Shown here one piece after another: positions 1 to 8,005 of a stretch of 64,000 bases of DNA. Position numbers and translations under genes: made by a program. Each line of letters starts with the position of its first letter. The stretch's first letter is position 1. The notes beneath the pieces were generated by a model. It saw nothing but the letters and a program-made list of their open reading frames with translations, made no database searches and had not been told where the DNA came from. This stretch comes from an uncultured beta proteobacterium (GTDB taxonomy: Bacteria > Pseudomonadota > Gammaproteobacteria > Burkholderiales > SG8-39), in assembly GCA_903859155.1 (NCBI GenBank), contig CAIOLO010000009.1, positions 22,341-86,340 of the forward strand, in the 5' to 3' direction.

Positions 1-1
1 G

Positions 2-322
2 ATGCTGGAACATCCGCGCGTAAGCCTCATGGTCACGACCGCCGAAGGGGCCGTTGCAGAGGACGGCACCGCCATTCAACCCCAGGCATTGCCCCGCGTG
101 ACGGCGCAGGGAGATGCAACCCGCCTGGATTCCAACAGCGACCGGTATGCGTCCGGGAAATCCGCCTATCTCGAGCGCTTCCCGTCGGCCCGGCAGATGT
201 TCGAACTGCCTGACTTTTCGCTTTTCACCATCAGTCCGCGCTCCGTGCGCTTTATCGCCGGTTTCGGCAAAGCGCACAGCCTGAATGCGCAAACGTGGGC
301 GCGGATTCTGGAGACTGCCTGA
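2..322 (+). CDS. HugZ-like pyridoxamine 5'-phosphate oxidase-fold protein, C-terminal part
   Basis: The gene is cut by the window start, so only about the last 106 residues are seen. The stretch VRFIAGFGKAHSL near the end resembles the C-terminal part of HugZ/heme-utilisation and related FMN-binding split-barrel proteins, where a similar 'VRFVAGFG' segment occurs. The preceding part (MLEHPRVSLMV, then an Arg/Tyr-rich helix with RFPSARQMFELPDF) fits the same fold. The true start lies upstream of the window. Whether it binds heme or FMN cannot be told from this fragment. Family assignment is by motif only. Confidence 0.6.
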   Translation: MLEHPRVSLMVTTAEGAVAEDGTAIQPQALPRVTAQGDATRLDSNSDRYASGKSAYLERFPSARQMFELPDFSLFTISPRSVRFIAGFGKAHSLNAQTWARILETA

Positions 323-491
323 GGGCGAAAATGAATGCCTTTTCCGCGCCAGGGAGCAGAAGTCTTTGTTCCCTGCGGAATGTAAAGTCGGCCTGAACCG
401 TAACAAGAGTGATGCCAAAAAACGGTGGGGTCACAATGCCCGCTCTTGTCGGCAGCCATCCCGCTGAAGAAGTTTTTGCGGATACCCGGCG

Positions 492-2171
492 CTATACCAG
501 GCTGTCGCCACGATAGGATGCCGATGGCGCCGGCGTATCCTTGCTGCACAGCACATCCACCAGGGCCGGTCGGCCCAGCGCATAGGCTTCGCGCAGCGCC
601 GGCAACAGTTCTTCACTGCGCGTGACGCGCACGCCGTGCGCGCCGAAGCCGCGCGCGATGGCGCCGAAATCCGCATCCGAAAAATCGATCACCTCGGGAA
701 TGATGCGGCCGCTCTTGCTGCGCTTTTGCAGGTGGTACTCGGAGGCAAAGGCGCGGTTGTTGATCACCACGATCATCAGCGGAATGTCGCAGCGGATGGC
801 GGTCTCCAGTTCGCCGATGTGATAGAGCAGCCCGCCGTCACCGGATAACGCCACCGTCTTTCTCTGCGGTGCGGCCAGCGCCGCACCCAGGGCACCGGGC
901 AGCACCCAGCCAAGGGAACCTGCCGAGCGCAGCATGCAGCGGCCTGCCGGGGTCGGAAACAGCGTTCCCGCCCATGCCGCGATGGCACCGGTATCCGCCG
1001 CAAGCAGGTCTTCGCGCTTCATCACCGTGCGCAGCGCGGCCACCACTTCAGCCGGGTGCAGGCCGTCGGGCGGCTTTTGCAGCGACATCGCCTGCGCCGC
1101 GGTTTTCCATCCGGCCAGGCGAGCGGCCACGCCTTTCGCCCAAGGCGTTCTGCCGCGCGTGGCGCCGCGCGCCTTGATTTCCGCCAGCGCCGCCGCCAGC
1201 GTCAGCCTGGCGTCACCCACCAGGCTGTACTCCACGCGGTAGTTCTGCCCGATCACCTGGGGATCGGCATCCAGTTGCAGAATGCGCTTGTGCTGAAAAG
1301 GCAACTGCCAGCCGTTGGTCGCCAGGCCACCGAAGCGCGTGCCCACCGCGAACACCATGTCGGCCTCGCTCGCCGTATCGTTGGCCACGCGGCGCGAGTA
1401 CCGTCCGATAACGCCCACCGCGAGGTCGCTGTCCATTTCCGAGATCGCCCCCTTCCCTCCCAGCGTGGTCGCCACCGGTATGCTCAACGCTTCAGCAAGT
1501 GCACTCAATTCCTCCCAGGCCTCGGCGAGAATCACACCGTTGCCGGCGAGTATCAGCGGACGCTCGGCCTGCAGCAGCCGCGTGATCAATTCCGGGATCC
1601 GCGCGAGGTCGGGCGCGAGGCGGCGTGAATTCACGGTTCCCAGCGACTCCTCCTGATAACTTTCACTTTCACCGCAATCCAGGCCGAGCATGTCGGCGGG
1701 TATCTCGAAGTGCACAGGCCCCGGCACCGGGCCGGTGGCCGCGCGGATGGCGGCGCGCGTCATGGCACCGGCGCGCTGCGGCGCCGAGAGGCTTTTGTTC
1801 CAGCGTGTCGTGGGTGCGTGCATCGGCATGCCGTCGACGTCCTGGTATTCATAACGGTCGCGCGAGCGGTTCATGATGGAGGTGGTGAGCGATACAACCG
1901 GGCTGAACGCCCAGTAGGGATCGGCCATGGCAGCTGCCACATTGGCCACGCCGGGTCCGCGCTGGCCATAGACGAATCCGGGACGACCGGAAACGCGCGC
2001 ATAGCCGTCTGCCATGTAAACCGCCGAATTTTCACTGCGGCAGTTGACAATGCGGATACCGGCATCGGTCAGCGCCACCCACAATTCGCTGTCACCGCCG
2101 GTGAGGCAGAAGTAATTCGTGGTGCCATAGGCACGCAGAGTTTTCGCGACGATTTCGGCGACGGTGACCAT
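492..2171 (-). CDS. thiamine pyrophosphate-dependent enzyme (acetolactate synthase-like)
   Basis: About 559 residues with the three-domain layout of the acetolactate synthase/benzoylformate decarboxylase family. The N-terminal PYR domain carries the catalytic-Glu region (NCRSENSAVYMADGYARV), a central domain follows, and the C-terminal PP domain has the TPP motif GDGGLLYHIGEL followed by NN (VVINNRAF). An open frame extends upstream, but ATG at 2171 is preferred because it has a good ribosome site (AGGGAG) and starts where family members do (MVTVAEIVAKTLRAYG). It stands alone, divergent from the nitronate monooxygenase-like gene. The substrate cannot be predicted; a 2-oxo-acid decarboxylase, ligase or oxalyl-CoA-type enzyme are all possible. 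Confidence 0.85.
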   Translation of the reverse strand: MVTVAEIVAKTLRAYGTTNYFCLTGGDSELWVALTDAGIRIVNCRSENSAVYMADGYARVSGRPGFVYGQRGPGVANVAAAMADPYWAFSPVVSLTTSIMNRSRDRYEYQDVDGMPMHAPTTRWNKSLSAPQRAGAMTRAAIRAATGPVPGPVHFEIPADMLGLDCGESESYQEESLGTVNSRRLAPDLARIPELITRLLQAERPLILAGNGVILAEAWEELSALAEALSIPVATTLGGKGAISEMDSDLAVGVIGRYSRRVANDTASEADMVFAVGTRFGGLATNGWQLPFQHKRILQLDADPQVIGQNYRVEYSLVGDARLTLAAALAEIKARGATRGRTPWAKGVAARLAGWKTAAQAMSLQKPPDGLHPAEVVAALRTVMKREDLLAADTGAIAAWAGTLFPTPAGRCMLRSAGSLGWVLPGALGAALAAPQRKTVALSGDGGLLYHIGELETAIRCDIPLMIVVINNRAFASEYHLQKRSKSGRIIPEVIDFSDADFGAIARGFGAHGVRVTRSEELLPALREAYALGRPALVDVLCSKDTPAPSASYRGDSLV

Positions 2172-2634
2172 GGCATCTCCCTGAGGTCTGTAATGACGCC
2201 GGCGGCCATGCGCCTCCGGCAGGTAATTCGTTGTTCTGGATCCGGCAAACAAGAGCCAATCAGGCTTGCGGCGACGAAGAATCGCCGACGATTCTAACGT
2301 GGCCTTATCAGCGCCGCCCGGCCGCGGGCATTGTTGAGCAACGATTTGCCCGAATGGCAGGGAACGAAGCATGGTCTTTGCGGCGGGATCAGACGGCATC
2401 CGGCCCGGGCTGGCGCGCGCTGACAGCCGATACCCTGGTGCATTGCATGATTGAATGCCGGTATCATCGGGGTCGGATGGGGGGAACGAACAAAAATCTG
2501 GTCAGGAAAGCGACCGGTGCTTTCATGAACCCACAGCGACCGCCGAAGTGAGTTGCCCTTGAAGGCTTTCTGGCCCGTGGGGCGGTTTTCATCAACAGGG
2601 GTCACTATCCTCCGGTATCGCGTTTACCTCGGGC
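2172..2634. other. intergenic region between divergent genes
   Basis: 463 bases between the start of the TPP enzyme (minus) and the start of the nitronate monooxygenase-like gene (plus). It presumably holds both promoters. Short frames here have no recognisable similarity. I see no repeat, RNA gene or clear terminator. Confidence 0.5.
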
Positions 2635-3858
2635 ATGACAATGAAAAGTGTAGATAATTTCCGGCTTAGGTTGGGAAAGCATGAACTGGTGCCGATCGTC
2701 ATCGGCGGAATGGGCGTCGACATCTCCGCTGCCGGACTGGCGCTCGAAGGTGCGCGCCTGGGCGGGATCGGGCACATATCCGACGCGATGGTTCCGGCGG
2801 TGTCGGACACGCGTTTTCAGACGCGCTTCGTCAGCGAGAAGGCCAAGCTGTACAAGCACAATGCGGCGAATTCCGACAAGTCCTCGGTGCTGTTCAATCT
2901 GGAACGTCTCGCCGAGGCCACGCGCAACCATGTCGGTCGGACCATGGATGCCAAACGCGGCAGCGGCATGATCTTCATCAACTGCATGGAAAAGCTGACG
3001 ATGAACGCACCGCGCGAGACGCTGCAGGTGCGCCTGCGCACGGCGCTGGATGTCGGCGTCGACGGAATCACCCTGTCAGCGGGGCTGCACCTGGGATCGT
3101 TCGCATTGATGGCGGACCATCCGCGCTTTCGCGATGCCAAACTCGGCATCATCGTGTCCTCGCTGCGGGCCCTGCAGTTGTTTCTGCGCAAGAATGCGCG
3201 CCTGGATCGCCTGCCCGATTACGTGGTTGTCGAAGGCCCGCTTGCCGGCGGCCATCTCGGCTTCGGCATGGACTGGACGGCCTACGATCTGCGCACCATC
3301 GTTGCCGAAATCCACGCCTACCTGCAGGCGGAAAAGCTGGACATTCCGCTGATTCCGGCCGGCGGCATTTTCACCGGCCGCGATGCCGCGTCGTACCTCG
3401 AGGCAGGCGCGGCCGCGGTGCAGGTTGCCACCCGCTTTACGGTCACGCGCGAATGCGGACTGCCGGATGCGGTAAAACAGGAATATTTCAACGCCAGCGA
3501 AGATGACATCGAGGTCAACCTGATCTCGCCCACCGGCTATCCGATGCGCATGCTCAAGGGCAGTCCGGCGATCGGCGCGGGCATCCGGCCCAACTGCGAG
3601 GCCTATGGCTACCTGCTCGACGGCAAGGGCAGCTGCGCCTACATCATGGCCTATAACCGGGAAGTGGCCGCGCATCCCGGCGCCAAACGGATCTCGGTTC
3701 CGGACAAGACCTGCCTTTGCACTGCCATGCGCAATTTCGACTGCTGGACCTGCGGCCACAATACCTACCGGCTCAAGGAAACCTCGCGAAAACTGCCCGA
3801 CGGAACCTACGAACTGCTGACCGCGGAGCAGGTGTTTCACGACTACCAGTTCGGTTGA
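2635..3858 (+). CDS. nitronate monooxygenase-family FMN protein
   Basis: 407 residues of the 2-nitropropane dioxygenase/nitronate monooxygenase TIM-barrel family, which also includes enoyl reductase-type FMN enzymes. Diagnostic segments are the N-terminal GGMGVDISAAGLA, the GPLAGGHLGFG loop with the family's conserved His, and the phosphate-binding GGIFTGRDAASYLEAGA followed by VQVATRF. The C-terminal tail is unusual in carrying a Cys cluster (CLCTAMRNFDCWTCGHN) that could bind metal or form disulfides. ATG 2635 is followed by a second in-frame ATG at 2641, and neither has a strong ribosome site. Substrate unknown. The family also contains enzymes acting on nitronates, so this is a family-level call. 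Confidence 0.8.
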   Translation: MTMKSVDNFRLRLGKHELVPIVIGGMGVDISAAGLALEGARLGGIGHISDAMVPAVSDTRFQTRFVSEKAKLYKHNAANSDKSSVLFNLERLAEATRNHVGRTMDAKRGSGMIFINCMEKLTMNAPRETLQVRLRTALDVGVDGITLSAGLHLGSFALMADHPRFRDAKLGIIVSSLRALQLFLRKNARLDRLPDYVVVEGPLAGGHLGFGMDWTAYDLRTIVAEIHAYLQAEKLDIPLIPAGGIFTGRDAASYLEAGAAAVQVATRFTVTRECGLPDAVKQEYFNASEDDIEVNLISPTGYPMRMLKGSPAIGAGIRPNCEAYGYLLDGKGSCAYIMAYNREVAAHPGAKRISVPDKTCLCTAMRNFDCWTCGHNTYRLKETSRKLPDGTYELLTAEQVFHDYQFG

Positions 3859-4088
3859 GGAAATTCGCCCCGGGGGATGCCGAGTCAAGCGGCGCGACAT
3901 GGTTCGAAAAAAATAAAATATCGGACCTGCCTGAAACCAGCCCGCCTCAGATGGCGAGCATCCGCCGATGCATCCCCCGACAATTGACTGCGTGACAATC
4001 CGGTGATACGGTCGCCGCGGGTCAAAAAGACATCTTTATTTCACCGCACGACCAGCGGACAGGCAGCAAATACTCAAGGAGAAAGACA

Positions 4089-5069
4089 ATGAGATTGTTC
4101 AGGAAGGCAGTTTTGGGCGCGGGGATCGCGACCCTGGCATTGGCCACCGGGCAGGCCGCGCTGGCGCAGGCCTACCCTTCCAAGCCGATCCGCATCGTCG
4201 TTCCTTTCCTCGCCGGTGGGTCGGTGGACACCACGGGCCGCACCTTCGCGCAAAAATTCACCGACGCATGGGGCCAGCAGGTGGTAGTGGACAATCGCCC
4301 GGGCGCGGGCGGCAATATCGGCGCGGATGCGGTGGCCAAGGCCCCCGGGGACGGCTATACACTGCTGATCACCACCACCGGCCATGCCGTTGCGCCAGGC
4401 CTGTTTCGCAAGCTGCCATTCGATCCGATCAAGGATTTCACGCCGATCACCCAGATCATCGGGACCTACCTGGTCCTTACGATCAACAACGACCTGCCCG
4501 CGCGTACGCTGAAGGAACTGGTGGCCGTGGCCAAGGCGCAGCCGGGCAAACTAAACTACGGCCACACCGGGCTGGGCGTCTCGCCGCACATAACCGCCGA
4601 AATGCTGCGCTTTGCCACCGGCATCGATATCGTCTCCGTTCCCTACAAGGGTGACGCCGGCGTGTTGCCGGCACTGCTCTCGAACGAGATCCAGTTTGCC
4701 TTCTCGGCTCCCGTTACCGCGTCCGAACACGTGCGCGCCGGCCGGATCCGCGCCATCGCGGTGACCGGCCTGACGCGCGGCGCCGGTTTCCCCGGCGTGC
4801 CTACCACCACCGAGGCAGGTTTCCCCGATGTGACTTATGTCGGCTGGGTGTCCTTTTTCGGCCCGGGCGGAATGCCCAGGGACGTCGTGAACAAAATCGC
4901 CAGCGAAACCGCCCGCGTTCTGAAGATGCCCGACGTCGTCGCGCGCCTGCCCGGCTGGGGCGGCGAGGCGGCCGGCACCTCACCCGAAGAATTCACCGCT
5001 AAATACCAGAGCGATATTGCCAAGTACGCGAAAATCATCAAAGACGCCAGAGTGCCACTGGTGGATTAA
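4089..5069 (+). CDS. Bug/TctC-family tripartite tricarboxylate transporter substrate-binding protein
   Basis: 326 residues with an N-terminal signal peptide (hydrophobic core, cleavage near ALAQA) followed by the family hallmark YPSKPIRIVVPFLAGGSVD. Later hallmarks are VVDNRPGAGGNIGADAVAKA, the DGYTLL strand and VPYKGDAG. Such proteins are periplasmic and capture small carboxylates for TctAB permeases or for signalling; no tctAB genes are nearby. Ribosome site AAGGAG stands nine bases before ATG 4089. The SDR gene begins two bases after the stop, so the two are probably co-transcribed. Confidence 0.93.
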   Translation: MRLFRKAVLGAGIATLALATGQAALAQAYPSKPIRIVVPFLAGGSVDTTGRTFAQKFTDAWGQQVVVDNRPGAGGNIGADAVAKAPGDGYTLLITTTGHAVAPGLFRKLPFDPIKDFTPITQIIGTYLVLTINNDLPARTLKELVAVAKAQPGKLNYGHTGLGVSPHITAEMLRFATGIDIVSVPYKGDAGVLPALLSNEIQFAFSAPVTASEHVRAGRIRAIAVTGLTRGAGFPGVPTTTEAGFPDVTYVGWVSFFGPGGMPRDVVNKIASETARVLKMPDVVARLPGWGGEAAGTSPEEFTAKYQSDIAKYAKIIKDARVPLVD

Positions 5070-5071
5070 TC

Positions 5072-5827
5072 ATGAGCATCCTGGGAAAGACCGCAATAAT
5101 CACCGGCGGCGGCATGGGCCTGGGCAAAGCTTTCGCCAAGCGTCTCGCCGCAGACGGTGCGAACATCGTCATCGCCGACCTGCGCAACGCCGAGGCCTCT
5201 GCCGCCGAGATCGACGCGCAGGGCAAGCGGGCGATCGGCGTTACCACCGACATTTGCAGCGAGGATGATGTCGCGCGACTTGCCGAGACCGCCATCCGTG
5301 TATTCGGGCGCATCGACATTCTGGTCAACAATGCCGCCTATTTCGCGCGCACCAAAGAGGGCGGCTTCGAGGACATCGGAGTGGATGAGTGGCACCGCAT
5401 GCTCAACGTCAATATCATCGGCACCTACCTGTGCTGCAGGGCCGCTGTGCCGCACATGAAACGCCAGGGGAGCGGGCGCATTGTCATCGTCAGTTCCGGA
5501 ACCGCCATCAAGGGTGCCGCCGGGCACGTCCATTACGCCACCAGCAAAGCCGGACTGATCGGCATGACACGCTCGCTGGCGCGCGAACTGGGCAAGGACG
5601 GCATCACCGTCAACGCGGTCGCGCCGGGGCTGACGCTGTCCGACGGTGTGATAGCGCGCGGGGTGACCACCCCCGGACAAATGGACTCGCAGCGCAAATC
5701 ACGCGCCATACCCCGTGACGAGCAACCCGAGGACCTGGTGGGTGCGGTCAGTTTTCTCGCCAGCGCAGATTCGGCTTTCATGACCGGCCAGACCATGGTG
5801 GTCGACGGCGGTTCGGTGATGGTTTGA
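5072..5827 (+). CDS. short-chain dehydrogenase/reductase
   Basis: 251 residues of classical SDR type. The cofactor loop is TGGGMGLGKAFA (TGxxxGxG), with NNAA at about residue 88. The catalytic set is Ser (VIVSSGTA), Tyr and Lys (YATSKAG), and the end is the typical FMTGQTMVVDGGSVMV. An acidic residue after strand 2 (IADLRN) suggests NAD(H) rather than NADP(H). It follows the Bug gene after two bases. The substrate is unknown; the pairing suggests oxidation of a hydroxy compound taken up by the binding protein, which is inference. Confidence 0.92.
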   Translation: MSILGKTAIITGGGMGLGKAFAKRLAADGANIVIADLRNAEASAAEIDAQGKRAIGVTTDICSEDDVARLAETAIRVFGRIDILVNNAAYFARTKEGGFEDIGVDEWHRMLNVNIIGTYLCCRAAVPHMKRQGSGRIVIVSSGTAIKGAAGHVHYATSKAGLIGMTRSLARELGKDGITVNAVAPGLTLSDGVIARGVTTPGQMDSQRKSRAIPRDEQPEDLVGAVSFLASADSAFMTGQTMVVDGGSVMV

Positions 5828-5907
5828 GCGCCGGCCTTCCCCTGCAGTCCGCCTCACCGCAGCAGACCATCGGCGCCGCTGCCCGCGGCTGAACTCCGCC
5901 GGGCAAT

Positions 5908-6927
5908 CTACTTTTTGTCGCTGTCGCGAATGAAGTCGTAATTGGTCTTGTTGATCTGCGCAATCCACTCGCCGTAGGAAGTCGTCTCGTACTTCGGCGG
6001 ATTGCCCGGTCCGGTGCAGGTGGGCAGGCATTCCAGCGGCACGTCGTGGCGCGTCGCGGTAAAGAACGGAATCGAATGGCGGCGCTCGCCGGTCTTGTTG
6101 ATGACCCGATGCGGCGCGGAACGAAAGCGTCCGTTGGTCCAGCGGCTGCAAAGGTCGGCGTTATTCAGGAGGAAGTGGCCGGCCAGCGCCGGGGCTTCTA
6201 TCCATTGCTCGTCGCGCGTGAGTATCTGCAGTCCGGGCACACGCTGCTGAGCCAGAATGGTGAGATGGCCATAGTCGGTGTGCGGGCCGATGCCGAACTG
6301 GCCATCGAGGGTCTGCTCGCACGGCGGATAGTGCAACAGGCGCAGGTTGAACACCGCCGGCTTGAACGCGTCGTGCCCGGGCAAAAAATCAGGCCCCAGG
6401 CCCAGCGCCACCGATTGCAGCCGCAGGATGCGGTAGACCAGTGCCGACATCGCGCCGTAGTACGCCTCGATGGTTTCCCTGAATCCGGGCAGCCCTTCTA
6501 TCCACTTGTTATCCCACACCCAGGGTTTGCCGGCGAGCCGGTCCGGATGATCGGCGGGAAATTCCTGGCGAATGTAATAGGAGGAACTGGTGTCCGGATG
6601 AATGCTCTTGCCGTATTTGGAGGTGCGTTGCGTCTGGCCTCCCGGAGGAAGGAAGCCGACAATCTTGCCGTCGCTGACCTTGAGGCTGAGTTTCCTGTCC
6701 ATCGGCAGCGCGTGGAAGCGTTCGGTTTCGTCGAACACGCGATCGATGAGGGACTGCTCCACACCATGCCCGCCGATGAAATAGAAACCGAGGGTTTCGC
6801 TGGCCTCACCCAGCGCCGCCGCGGTCTTCTCCAGCGCGCCGGGCTCGCCGCGCAGATAGGGGCCGATATCGATCACCGGGACTTCGATGCCCGCAGCTGC
6901 CCTGTGGATGGTGCGAATGTCACTCAT
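5908..6927 (-). CDS. 2-oxoglutarate/Fe(II)-dependent oxygenase (isopenicillin N synthase-like)
   Basis: 339 residues with the N-terminal DIOX_N segment (VPVIDIGPYL, then FYFIGGHGVEQSLID) and the C-terminal jelly roll. Iron ligands are seen as HTDYGH (HxD) and the distal His in SAPHRVIN; the 2-oxoglutarate-binding RxS motif is RHSIPFF. The start ATG 6927 is chosen over an upstream in-frame codon because it has GGGAG at the right distance and begins the recognisable domain. Soluble and cytoplasmic. Members hydroxylate or desaturate small molecules; no substrate is evident. It stands alone between oppositely or separately transcribed genes. Confidence 0.9.
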   Translation of the reverse strand: MSDIRTIHRAAAGIEVPVIDIGPYLRGEPGALEKTAAALGEASETLGFYFIGGHGVEQSLIDRVFDETERFHALPMDRKLSLKVSDGKIVGFLPPGGQTQRTSKYGKSIHPDTSSSYYIRQEFPADHPDRLAGKPWVWDNKWIEGLPGFRETIEAYYGAMSALVYRILRLQSVALGLGPDFLPGHDAFKPAVFNLRLLHYPPCEQTLDGQFGIGPHTDYGHLTILAQQRVPGLQILTRDEQWIEAPALAGHFLLNNADLCSRWTNGRFRSAPHRVINKTGERRHSIPFFTATRHDVPLECLPTCTGPGNPPKYETTSYGEWIAQINKTNYDFIRDSDKK

Positions 6928-7037
6928 GAGCGCTCCCTTTAACGAATTCGCAACAAAGCATCCCGATCTCCAACCAATATCCTCACGGCACCTGGCGCCC
7001 GGGTTTGCATTGTTCACCCCGGGGCGGGGCTACGCGC

Positions 7038-7841
7038 TTATTTCCCGCGCCACACCGGCTTGCGTTTCTCCATGAAAGCATTGCGGCCTTCCTTGAAATC
7101 CTCGCTGTCGGCGCAGGCGGTGGCGACACGCGCGCATTTTTCCATGTCGCGGTCCGCAAGATCCTTGAACAGCTCGTCGATGACGGCCTTCGATGCCAGA
7201 ATGGACAACGGCGCGTTGTCCACCAGCGTCTTCGCATAGGCGATGGTTTCGGCCTCGAGCTGATCTGCGGCGATCACGCGGTTCACCAGGCCGATCGACA
7301 GCGCCTCCGGCCCTTTGAGGCGCCGCGCGCTGAAAAGTATGTCCTTGGCGCGGGACGGACCCACCAGGTCCGTCACCCAGCGCAGGAAGTCCTGCCGGTA
7401 GGCGATCGACAGGCGCGCCGCGGGAATGGCAAAGGTGGAATCCTCGGTGCAAAAGCGCAGGTCGCAGCCCGCGGCAAGGGCCAGGCCGCCGCCCATGCAG
7501 AAACCCTGAATCATGGCAATGGTGGGTTTGGCAAGCTGCTTGACCGTGGAATGAATGCCGGCTTTCTGCGCGTACTGCTTGTCCTGCGCGGCGTTGGCGC
7601 GCGACTTGTCGAATTCGGAGATATCGGCGCCGGACACAAAGGCTTTGCCGCCCAGGCCTCGCAACACCACCACGCGAACAGCATCGTCGGCAGCGAAAGC
7701 CTCGAGCGCGCGCACCGAGCCCTCGGACATTTCCAGCGACATCGCGTTGTGCTTCTCGGCATTGTTGAATTGCAGCCAGCCGATGCCGTCCTGCGAATGC
7801 GCCAGAATCTTTTCAGTACCCAAACCTTCCACTTTTTTCAT
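7038..7841 (-). CDS. enoyl-CoA hydratase/isomerase family protein
   Basis: 267 residues of the crotonase fold. The oxyanion-hole segments are seen: AFVSGADISEF near residue 70 and the GFCMGGGLALAAGCDLRF helix near residue 110. The tail GRNAFMEKRKPVWRGK is typical of the family. The start ATG 7841 has AGGGAAAA upstream. It hydrates or isomerises an acyl-CoA double bond. Its divergent neighbour is an acyl-CoA synthetase-like protein, which suggests a shared carboxylic-acid degradation pathway. Confidence 0.92.
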   Translation of the reverse strand: MKKVEGLGTEKILAHSQDGIGWLQFNNAEKHNAMSLEMSEGSVRALEAFAADDAVRVVVLRGLGGKAFVSGADISEFDKSRANAAQDKQYAQKAGIHSTVKQLAKPTIAMIQGFCMGGGLALAAGCDLRFCTEDSTFAIPAARLSIAYRQDFLRWVTDLVGPSRAKDILFSARRLKGPEALSIGLVNRVIAADQLEAETIAYAKTLVDNAPLSILASKAVIDELFKDLADRDMEKCARVATACADSEDFKEGRNAFMEKRKPVWRGK

Positions 7842-8005
7842 GATTTTCCCTGGTGACCGGCAGCCCCTGCGCTCATCTGCCTGATTTGCGAAGCGCGATA
7901 TTAGCAGCCCCGGGACGCCTGCGTCCGCGCCAGTCAGCGCGCACATTGAGCAGGTCGATCGCGTACCATGTGCCACTGGATTTTCCTCATTTCGCAGACA
8001 CTCTC

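Noticed and set aside
3984..4012. Possible sigma-70 promoter (ttgact, 17 bases, tacggt) before the first Bug gene
   Set aside because: The second hexamer is a poor match, so it is not distinguishable from chance.
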